Shown here in pieces: positions 1 to 4,349 of a DNA stretch of 5,342 nt; positions within the stretch are counted from its first letter, which is position 1, and the number at the start of each line of letters is the position of its first letter. Under the pieces are notes generated by a model. It was given only the letters and a program-made list of their open reading frames with translations, made no database searches and was not told where the DNA came from. Where the stretch lies: positions 1-5,342 of the forward strand of contig JAFUQL010000191.1 in assembly GCA_017472375.1 (NCBI GenBank), in the 5' to 3' direction. The position numbers and the translations under genes are program-made. This stretch comes from Oscillospiraceae bacterium (GTDB lineage Bacteria; Bacillota; Clostridia; Oscillospirales; Ruminococcaceae).

Positions 1-531
1 CTGTCCGAGCGTCTGATGCCCGCCTCCGAGGTCTCCGAGCAGATCTCCCTGGCCGGCACCGAGGCTTCCGGCACCGGCAACATGAAGTTCATGCTGAGCG
101 GCGCGATCACTCTGGGCACTCTGGACGGTGCCAACGTGGAGATCGCCGACGCCGCCGGCCGCGACAACGAGTTCATCTTCGGTATGCTGACCCCCGAGGT
201 GGACCGCCTGAAGGCTCTGGGCTACCATCCCAGCATGTTCATCAACAACGACAACGTGGCCATGCAGGTGCTGAGCTTCCTGGAGCGCGGCTTCAACGGC
301 GAGAACTTCTACGAGATCGTCAACAACCTGCGCACCTCTGACCCCTACATGGTCATGGCCGACTTCGCCGCTTACCGCGACGCGCAGGCTCTGATGCAGA
401 AGACCTACGCCGACCGCACCAAGTGGAACCAGATGAGCCTGGCCAACATCGCTGCCTCCGGCATCTTCAGCGCCGACCGCAGTGTGATGGACTACGCCCG
501 CGACATCTGGGGCGCCAACCCCGTGCGCTGA
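1..531 (+). CDS. glgP: Glycogen/maltodextrin phosphorylase, C-terminal part (5' end outside window)
   Basis: This is the C-terminal 176 residues of a GT35 alpha-glucan phosphorylase, a cytoplasmic PLP enzyme that releases glucose-1-phosphate from the non-reducing ends of glycogen or maltodextrin. The frame is open from base 1, so the gene starts upstream of the window; the first ATG (base 16) is internal. The family signature is plain: ISLAGTEASGTGNMKF followed by TLDGANVEIADAAG and FIFGM. Lys29 of the fragment (codon 85-87) is the expected Schiff-base lysine for PLP. The rest, to the TGA at 529-531, is the helical C-terminal tail (YMVMADFAAYRDAQ, then the SLANIAASGIFSADRS segment seen in most family members). 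One oddity is that the residue four after the PLP lysine is Ser (AGC, 97-99), where the usual signature has Asn. The family cannot separate glycogen from maltodextrin preference on this fragment. A strong terminator follows, so this is the last gene of its transcript. Confidence 0.96.
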   Translation: MSERLMPASEVSEQISLAGTEASGTGNMKFMLSGAITLGTLDGANVEIADAAGRDNEFIFGMLTPEVDRLKALGYHPSMFINNDNVAMQVLSFLERGFNGENFYEIVNNLRTSDPYMVMADFAAYRDAQALMQKTYADRTKWNQMSLANIAASGIFSADRSVMDYARDIWGANPVR

Positions 532-553
532 AGCGCACCCCCTACCCCTTGGC

Positions 554-586
554 ATGACTCTGCGCTAAATCATTGATATAACGCAG
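554..586 (+). promoter_or_regulatory. Candidate extended -10 promoter overlapping an imperfect palindrome
   Basis: An ATGACT box at 554-559 (4/6 to the sigma-A -35) is followed by a 17-nt spacer and TATAAC at 577-582 (5/6 to the -10), with TGA directly before it as an extended -10. A 27-bp imperfect palindrome, 560-586, covers the spacer and the -10: arms CTGCG/CGCAG and, further in, ATCA/TGAT, with 11 of 13 position pairs complementary. That geometry would suit a repressor operator. It lies after the phosphorylase stop and would drive the downstream GH13 gene, but an intrinsic terminator begins about 20 bases past the -10. The palindrome could instead be a weak hairpin in the 3' UTR of the phosphorylase mRNA. 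This is a motif call only. Confidence 0.4.
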
Positions 587-604
587 CTTTTGCCTGCCTT
601 TTCC

Positions 605-639
605 TCGGCCCGGGCTGTGTGCCCGGGCCGATTTTATTT
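605..639 (+). terminator. Strong rho-independent terminator after the phosphorylase gene
   Basis: There is a perfect 11-bp stem: 605-615 pairs with 621-631 (core CGGCCCGGGC/GCCCGGGCCG), with a 5-nt TGTGT loop. The T-rich tract TTTTATTT follows at 632-639. It ends the phosphorylase transcript about 75 bp after the stop codon. It also lies between the only good upstream promoter candidate and the GH13 gene, so it might act as an attenuator. Confidence 0.93.
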
Positions 640-668
640 GTAAGAACGCGCCCCACTACTTCGCAAAG

Positions 669-677
669 AAAGAGGTG
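669..677 (+). promoter_or_regulatory. Ribosome binding site that sets the GH13 start at GTG 687
   Basis: AAAGAGGTG (669-677) matches the complement of the 16S rRNA 3' end. It overlaps the in-frame GTG at 675, which therefore cannot be its start codon. The next in-frame GTG, at 687, is 9 nt downstream, an ideal spacing. The longest open frame, which begins at 675, therefore overstates the protein by four residues. Confidence 0.8.
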
Positions 678-686
678 CCCTCTCCC

Positions 687-2543
687 GTGAGCGATCATCA
701 ACTGTTCAACAGCCTGCTTCCCCAGTACAAGACCCCCTTCGGCGCTGTGCCGCAGGGGCAGGCCGTCACCCTGAATCTGCGCCTGCCCCATGAGCTGGGC
801 GAAGTCCACCCCCACCTGGCCGTCTGGCGCGATGGCGTGGATGTGGAATACCTGCCCATGACCCCGGTGGATGAGCAGGCCGAGCCGCGCCTGTACACCA
901 TCGAGTACACCGCCCCCTTTGTGGGTCTGTACTTCTATTACTTCGACCTGTTCACCGACTACCGCCGCATCCACCGCAAGGGCGACGGCAGCGGCTATTT
1001 GACCTGGGAGGCCGGACCCTGCTGGCAGCTCACCGTCTACGAGCGGGACTTCACCACCCCCGACTGCCTGAAGGGCGGCGTGTTCTATCAGATCTTCCCC
1101 GACCGGTTCTACGAGGGCGTCAAAAACAAGGAGATGCCCTTCATCAACCGGGTGTACCGGGAGAAAAAAAGCGGTGAGCCGTACTACTGGCCCACCGAGA
1201 TCGGCGGCTATCTGAACATGGACTACTACGGCGGTGACTTTGAGGGCATCCGCCAGAAGCTGCCCTACCTGCAGCAGATGGGGGTCACCTACATCTATCT
1301 GAACCCCATCTTCGAGGCCCATGCCAACCACCGCTACAACACCGCCGACTACCTGAAGGCCGACCCCCTGCTGGGCACCAACGAGGAGTTCAGCGTGCTG
1401 TGCGCCGAGGCGAAGCAGTACGGCATCCGCATCATTCTGGACGGCGTGTTCAGCCACACCGGCGCGGACAGCGTGTACTTCAACAAGGAGGGCCGCTACG
1501 GCATCGGCGGTGCCTACCACGACATGCACAGCCGCTACCGCAGCTGGTACGACTTCGACTACAAGTACCCCTGCGGCTACCGCAGCTGGTGGGGCTTTGA
1601 GACCCTGCCCGAGGTGGAGGAGGAGAACCCCGACTATCAGGAGTTCATCTGCGGCGAGGGCGGCGTCATCGACACCTGGATGAAGCTGGGCGCGTCCGGC
1701 TTCCCGCTGGACGTGGCGGACGAACTGCCCGACTTCTTCATCGAGCGCATCCGCAGTGCGGTCAAGTCCCACGGCGAGGACAAACTGCTGCTGGGCGAGG
1801 TGTGGGAGGACGCCACCACCAAGATCGCCTACGGCGCCCGCCGCACCTACCTGCTGGGCAGAGGGCTGGACACGGTGATGAACTACCCCTTCAAGGAGGC
1901 GGTGCTGCATTTCCTGCACACCGGCGACGGCAAGGGCGCGGCGCAGACCATCATGGACATCTGCGAACACTACCCCGCCCCGGCGCTGCACTGCTTGTTC
2001 AACTTCATGTCCACCCACGACACGGTGCGCGCCATCACCGCCATCGCCGGCGACCCGCTGGGCGACCACAACCGGGACTGGCAGAGCGGCCGCCGCCTGA
2101 GCATGATGCAGTATGAGCGGGGCGTGCAGCTTCTGACCATGGCCTACGCGGCCATCTTCACTCTGCCCGGCGTGCCCAGCATCTACTACGGCGATGAGGT
2201 GGCCATGCAGGGCTACAAGGACCCCTTCAACCGGGGCTATTTCGAGTGGGACAGCACCGAGACCCGCCTGCGCCCCGTGCTGCGCCAGCTGGCCAGCCTG
2301 CGCAAGACCTGCGACGCCTTCACCGAGGGCAGCATGGAGATCGTCAGCGCCGGCAAGGGCCTGCTGCACTTCCGCCGCGTAGGCCCCACCCAGTCCGCCG
2401 AGATCATTCTGAACCACTCCCCCCGCCTGAAGGTGGTCCTGGCTTTCGGCAAGGCCACTGAGGTGAACCCCGAGGGCTTCACCATTCTGGTGGAGGACAA
2501 CGCCACCGCCCATAAGCAGGCCGGCCCCACCGTGGGCACCTGA
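687..2543 (+). CDS. GH13 alpha-glucan hydrolase (neopullulanase/cyclomaltodextrinase-like alpha-glycosidase)
   Basis: A 618-residue clan GH-H enzyme expected to hydrolyse alpha-1,4 (possibly also alpha-1,6) links in maltodextrins. With no signal peptide or membrane segment, it should act in the cytoplasm. Residues 1 to about 125 form a beta-rich N-terminal domain of the type found in neopullulanases. The (beta/alpha)8 barrel starts near GGVFYQIFPDRF (130-141). Conserved regions follow in order: DGVFSH (Asp252, His257); GFPLDVADE with nucleophile Asp342; GEVWED with acid/base Glu371; STHDT with His444 and transition-state Asp445; then LPGVPSIYYGDE and DPFNR. A short C-terminal beta domain ends the protein. 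The odd point is Pro340 (CCG, 1704-1706), where the family has a near-invariant Arg two residues before the nucleophile; this could impair catalysis or be a base-call error. The start is GTG 687, set by AAAGAGGTG. It follows the phosphorylase gene and appears co-transcribed with the next gene 22 bp downstream. Exact substrate cannot be read from sequence. Confidence 0.93.
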   Translation: MSDHQLFNSLLPQYKTPFGAVPQGQAVTLNLRLPHELGEVHPHLAVWRDGVDVEYLPMTPVDEQAEPRLYTIEYTAPFVGLYFYYFDLFTDYRRIHRKGDGSGYLTWEAGPCWQLTVYERDFTTPDCLKGGVFYQIFPDRFYEGVKNKEMPFINRVYREKKSGEPYYWPTEIGGYLNMDYYGGDFEGIRQKLPYLQQMGVTYIYLNPIFEAHANHRYNTADYLKADPLLGTNEEFSVLCAEAKQYGIRIILDGVFSHTGADSVYFNKEGRYGIGGAYHDMHSRYRSWYDFDYKYPCGYRSWWGFETLPEVEEENPDYQEFICGEGGVIDTWMKLGASGFPLDVADELPDFFIERIRSAVKSHGEDKLLLGEVWEDATTKIAYGARRTYLLGRGLDTVMNYPFKEAVLHFLHTGDGKGAAQTIMDICEHYPAPALHCLFNFMSTHDTVRAITAIAGDPLGDHNRDWQSGRRLSMMQYERGVQLLTMAYAAIFTLPGVPSIYYGDEVAMQGYKDPFNRGYFEWDSTETRLRPVLRQLASLRKTCDAFTEGSMEIVSAGKGLLHFRRVGPTQSAEIILNHSPRLKVVLAFGKATEVNPEGFTILVEDNATAHKQAGPTVGT

Positions 2544-2565
2544 CCCAACGCAAAGGAGACACCCC

Positions 2566-3159
2566 ATGAACGTGATGGAAGAACTGAAGGCATTTGCCCT
2601 GTGTGCGCCGCCCAGCGCCGACCTGTCTGCGCAGGCCCGCAAGCTGTTCTACGCCGCCATGGAGCGCCGCCTGCGCTATGAGGGCGAGAGCGACGCCCAC
2701 TATCTGGGCCGCATCCTCACGCTGGCACACTGCCAGGATTTCCTGTCCGCCGCCGAGGACGCCGACCTGCCCCTGAGCTTCGACGCCGCCAAGCTGGAGG
2801 AGATCGCCCCGGTGATCGCCGCCCAGTACGCGGGCAACCGCCAGAAGCTGCACCAGGGCCGCATCGAGAACCGCATGACCGTGGCCAAGAGCCTCGGCGC
2901 ATACCTGACCCTGTGCCTGGTGCAGGCTCACAGCGGTGAGCTGGAAGTCCTGCCCAACCCCGACGTCCGCGCCGGGATGCCGGTCATCGGCGGACAGATG
3001 TTCGTGCAGGCCGTCCTGCCGGATGGCCGCCGCGCCAATGCCTATGCCGCCGCCGAAGCGCTGGCCTCCACACTGGATATGAAGGATGGCCGTGTGCTGT
3101 TCAACCCCGCCCCCATGACCGATCTGGTGAAGGGGCTGGCCGAGGCCAGCGAGGCGTGA
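2566..3159 (+). CDS. Conserved-looking protein of unknown function, second gene of the GH13 operon
   Basis: I do not recognise a family for this 197-residue protein. ATG 2566 is preceded by AAAGGAGA (2552-2559) at 6-nt spacing, which favours it over the in-frame ATG at 2575. No signal peptide or transmembrane segment is visible, so it is probably cytoplasmic. Residues 1-125 look mostly helical (for example the amphipathic LSAQARKLFYAAMERRLRYE stretch). Residues 126-160 look like short beta strands with turns (LEVLPNPDVRAGMPVIGG, then MFVQAVLPDGRRANAY). Residues 160-197 return to helix. Cysteines at 13, 56 and 117 show no metal-site spacing. Codon use matches the neighbours, and the 22-bp gap with no terminator suggests translation from the same mRNA as the GH13 enzyme. 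A role connected with alpha-glucan use is possible but rests only on position. Confidence 0.85.
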   Translation: MNVMEELKAFALCAPPSADLSAQARKLFYAAMERRLRYEGESDAHYLGRILTLAHCQDFLSAAEDADLPLSFDAAKLEEIAPVIAAQYAGNRQKLHQGRIENRMTVAKSLGAYLTLCLVQAHSGELEVLPNPDVRAGMPVIGGQMFVQAVLPDGRRANAYAAAEALASTLDMKDGRVLFNPAPMTDLVKGLAEASEA

Positions 3160-3175
3160 AGACATTGCGATAAAG

Positions 3176-3206
3176 AAAGCCTTCTCCGTATGGGGAAGGC
3201 TTTTTT
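3176..3206 (+). terminator. Rho-independent terminator of the GH13 operon
   Basis: A 12-bp stem (3176-3187 with 3192-3203, one T-G wobble) has a GTAT tetraloop. Its 3' arm ends in a run of six T (3201-3206). It sits 17 bp after the stop codon at 3157-3159. The A-rich 5' flank gives a weak T-rich tail on the opposite strand as well, so some bidirectional action is possible. Confidence 0.92.
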
Positions 3207-3211
3207 GCTGC

Positions 3212-3249
3212 GCCACCCCAAAGGCTTCCCCCTTCGGGGGGCTCGTGGC
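3212..3249 (+). repeat. Hairpin with UUCG-type loop
   Basis: The inner stem CCCCC (3228-3232) pairs with GGGGG (3237-3241) around TTCG. An outer stem GCCAC (3212-3216) pairs with GTGGC (3245-3249), with an asymmetric internal loop between the two. It starts just after the T run of the preceding terminator. UUCG loops are unusually stable in RNA, which hints at function as a transcript, but there is no T tract for termination. Confidence 0.6.
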
Positions 3250-3379
3250 CTGCCGCCGCCAGTGGGCTCAGGGGTTGCCGCCGCCAGTGGCGGATACAGG
3301 CAACCACTGAGCTGTGCAGCGGGATCATGGGTCGCCGCTGCCAGTGGCAGATACAGGCGACCCGTGATCTGTGCAGCGG
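3249..3379 (+). repeat. A-type hairpin repeats: two full 57-bp units plus one truncated copy
   Basis: Two units repeat at 57-bp spacing. Unit A2 has arms 3266-3279 and 3299-3312; unit A3 has arms 3323-3336 and 3356-3369. Each 14-bp outer stem encloses a second small hairpin: CCGCC-AGT-GGCGG (3281-3293) in A2 and CTGCC-AGT-GGCAG (3338-3350) in A3, each followed by ATACA. CTGTGCAGCGG follows both units (3312-3322 and 3369-3379). A2 has one G-A mismatch and A3 one T-G wobble in the outer stem. Three pairs change on both sides between copies: outer stem positions 2 and 11, and the second pair of the inner stem. A partial copy with the GCCGCCAGTGG core lies at 3249-3265 and lacks the 3' half. Confidence 0.85.
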
Positions 3380-3383
3380 TCAA

Positions 3384-3550
3384 AATTCACAAGCAAGCGA
3401 ATGCGCGCAGCGAATTTTGGGCACCGCAAACCGGACAACAATTCACAAGCAAACGAATGTGCGCAGTGAATTTTGGGCACCGCAAACCGGGCAACAATTT
3501 GCAAGCAAACGGACGTGCGCAGCAAATTTTGGGCACCGCAAGTCGAGCGC
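3384..3550 (+). repeat. B-type tandem repeat: three copies of a 56-bp hairpin unit
   Basis: Copies start at 3384, 3440 and 3496. B1 and B2 differ at 4 of 56 positions; B3 is more diverged and loses similarity in its last roughly 10 bases. Each unit begins with a stem of unit positions 1-7 with 27-33: AATTCAC/GTGAATT in B2 and AATTTGC/GCAAATT in B3. A second short stem lies inside it. Pairs 5-29 and 6-28 switch together between B2 and B3, and pair 14-21 is G-C in B1 but A-T in B2 and B3. B1 keeps one A-C mismatch at pair 6-28. Each stem is followed by the constant TTGGGCACCGCAA segment. The period is not a multiple of three, so the array is not a coding repeat. Confidence 0.92.
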
Positions 3551-3551
3551 T

Positions 3552-3566
3552 GTCAGCGAAGCTGAC
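3552..3566 (+). repeat. Perfect 6-bp hairpin with GAA loop
   Basis: GTCAGC (3552-3557) and GCTGAC (3561-3566) flank a GAA triloop. It is followed by TGAGGAGGGACGAG. No T tract follows, so it is not a terminator. It immediately follows the degraded end of B3 and looks like part of the same composite repeat. Confidence 0.6.
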
Positions 3567-3596
3567 TGAGGAGGGACGAGTGCAGGCTTCTCAATG

Positions 3597-3617
3597 AAAA
3601 CCGCCGCAAACGCGGCG
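3597..3617 (-). terminator. Possible minus-strand terminator or simple hairpin
   Basis: CGCCGC (3602-3607) and GCGGCG (3612-3617) form a perfect 6-bp stem around AAAC. The AAAA at 3597-3600 gives a short T run when read on the minus strand, as in an intrinsic terminator. No minus-strand gene ends here, so it may only be another palindrome in the repeat block. Confidence 0.35.
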
Positions 3618-3694
3618 TTCCGCGGGCGCGCCTGGATGCGTCTTGCTCCCGCCGGGCGGCCGCAGCGGTCAAAATTTGATTTTTTCGGCGATTT

Positions 3695-3740
3695 TTGCAA
3701 TATTTCGGCCTTTGCGTTTCGTATCTATATTTGATAGGAT
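3695..3740 (+). promoter_or_regulatory. Candidate promoter for the nfeD-SPFH operon
   Basis: After the repeats the sequence turns markedly AT-rich (about 3671-3750). The best match is TTGCGT (3712-3717), a 17-nt spacer, and TAGGAT (3735-3740) with TGA just before it as an extended -10. An overlapping -10 alternative is TATATT (3726-3731, 5/6), but it lacks a good -35 at 16-18 nt; TTGCAA (3695-3700) is too far upstream for it. A start near 3747 would leave a leader of about 120 nt. Confidence 0.45.
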
Positions 3741-3868
3741 GAATTCGTAAAGCAAACCGGGATGCTCCCCCGGGCCGTCTCCCATTCCCCGCCCGACTTT
3801 AACGCATCCCCGACGAATTCCCCCACAGGAGGCACATACTGAGCCTGTGCCCCCGGAAAGGAGCCCCC
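3741..3868 (+). promoter_or_regulatory. C-rich leader with two ribosome-binding-like sequences ahead of nfeD
   Basis: The leader is rich in C runs and poor in G from about 3764 to 3826. Two short hairpins are visible: CCGGG (3757-3761) with CCCGG (3769-3773), and GGCACA (3831-3836) with TGTGCC (3846-3851). AGGAGG at 3827-3832 overlaps the second hairpin. It is 6 nt from a CTG (3839) that is in frame with nfeD and would add 10 residues. The functional site is more likely GGAAAGGAG (3855-3863), 5 nt before ATG 3869. An in-frame TAA at 3800 limits any longer extension. Confidence 0.5.
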
Positions 3869-4306
3869 ATGACACCCAACATCATCCTCTGGCTCGCCCT
3901 CGCCATCGTGCTGGCGGTGGTCGAGGCCTCCACCTTCAATCTGGTGTCCATCTGGTTCGCCGTGGGCGCCGTGGGCGGTCTGGCCGCAAGCTGGCTGGGC
4001 GCGGGCTTCACGGTACAGCTGGCCGTGTTTGCAGTGGTCAGCCTGATCACACTGGTGGCCACCCGACCGCTGGTGGGCCGGCTGAAGCCCCGCGACACCG
4101 TGGGCACCAGCGCCGACTCCAACCTGGGCCGCACCGGGCTGGTCATTGCCCCCATCCGCCCCGACCAGCCGGGCCGTGTCCGGGTGGACGGCGTGGACTG
4201 GCGCGCCGAATCCGCTCTGCCCCTTGAGGAGGGTGAGCTGTGCCGCGTGATCGCCGTGGGTGCCACCACCCTCACCGTTGAGCCGCAGCACGCCGCGGCC
4301 ACCTGA
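3869..4306 (+). CDS. nfeD: NfeD-family membrane protein (short type)
   Basis: A 145-residue short-form NfeD protein without the ClpP-like protease domain of the long form. Hydrophobic segments at about 4-20, 23-43 and 47-66 give two or three membrane spans. The C-terminal part (about 85-139) has the OB-fold pattern of the family: GRTGLVIAPIRP, then GRVRVDGVDWRAESA, then GELCRVIAVGATTLTVEP. In known systems such proteins work with the SPFH protein encoded next to them in membrane microdomains; the molecular role is still loosely defined. The start ATG follows GGAAAGGAG at 5 nt. An upstream CTG in frame with its own AGGAGG could give a slightly longer form. The SPFH gene starts 43 bp after this stop with no terminator between, so the two form an operon. 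Confidence 0.92.
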   Translation: MTPNIILWLALAIVLAVVEASTFNLVSIWFAVGAVGGLAASWLGAGFTVQLAVFAVVSLITLVATRPLVGRLKPRDTVGTSADSNLGRTGLVIAPIRPDQPGRVRVDGVDWRAESALPLEEGELCRVIAVGATTLTVEPQHAAAT

Positions 4307-4349
4307 TCCCCCGCTGTCCGCCACACACCCATCACACGAGGAGAAACCT

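Larger units (their letters stand above)
3207..3676. other. Gene-free block packed with palindromic repeats
   Basis: No convincing gene lies between 3160 and 3868. The open frames seen here cross repeat units in shifting frames, because the B unit is 56 bp, not a multiple of three. Successive copies would therefore encode unrelated peptides. None has a Shine-Dalgarno sequence worth the name. Instead the block holds, in order: a UUCG-capped hairpin, the 57-bp A units, the 56-bp B units, a GAA-loop hairpin and a CGCCGC/GCGGCG hairpin. The part at 3620-3661 is GC-rich sequence in which I see nothing beyond short self-complementarity. The block may be a mosaic of small mobile palindromic elements, a structured RNA, or a DNA-binding site cluster. 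Confidence 0.75.
3373..3676 (+). repeat. 15-bp exact direct repeats bracketing the B array
   Basis: GCAGCGGTCAAAATT occurs at 3373-3387 and again at 3662-3676, 289 bp apart. The first copy ends inside the start of B1 and the second ends in the AT-rich stretch ahead of the nfeD promoter region. The segment between holds B1-B3 and two short hairpins. The repeats may mark the boundary of an inserted or duplicated palindromic unit, or may be the shared end of a dispersed repeat family. Confidence 0.7.

Noticed and set aside
675..686. GTG 675 as the GH13 start
   Set aside because: It overlaps the Shine-Dalgarno sequence itself; GTG 687 has correct spacing.
570..2642. Very long minus-strand open frame (690 codons) across the GH13 gene
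   Set aside because: It is the antisense shadow of a GC-rich gene with C/G-ending codons. The product is a low-complexity Ala/Gly/Val/His-rich string without recognisable domains, and the + strand product has all GH13 motifs.
2479..3216. Minus-strand open frame over the unknown-function gene
   Set aside because: It runs through the terminator and the end of the GH13 gene and is biased in composition. The + strand gene has a proper ribosome site, operon position and terminator.
3384..3550. CRISPR array
   Set aside because: Whole 56-bp units are near-identical with no alternation of constant repeats and variable spacers, and no cas gene is in view.
3190..3597. Plus-strand open frames through the repeat block
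   Set aside because: The 56-bp unit makes successive copies read in different frames, so the peptides share no repeat. No ribosome site is present and stems covary, which fits non-coding sequence.
3552..3617. Terminators for the + strand in the two short hairpins
   Set aside because: Neither hairpin has a T tract on the + strand. Only the second has a short run when read on the minus strand.
4260..4349. Thirty-codon upstream extension of the SPFH protein
   Set aside because: It overlaps the end of nfeD, encodes a Pro/Ser-rich stretch unlike the family, and lacks a ribosome site, while ATG 4350 has GAGGAGA and starts directly with the membrane anchor.
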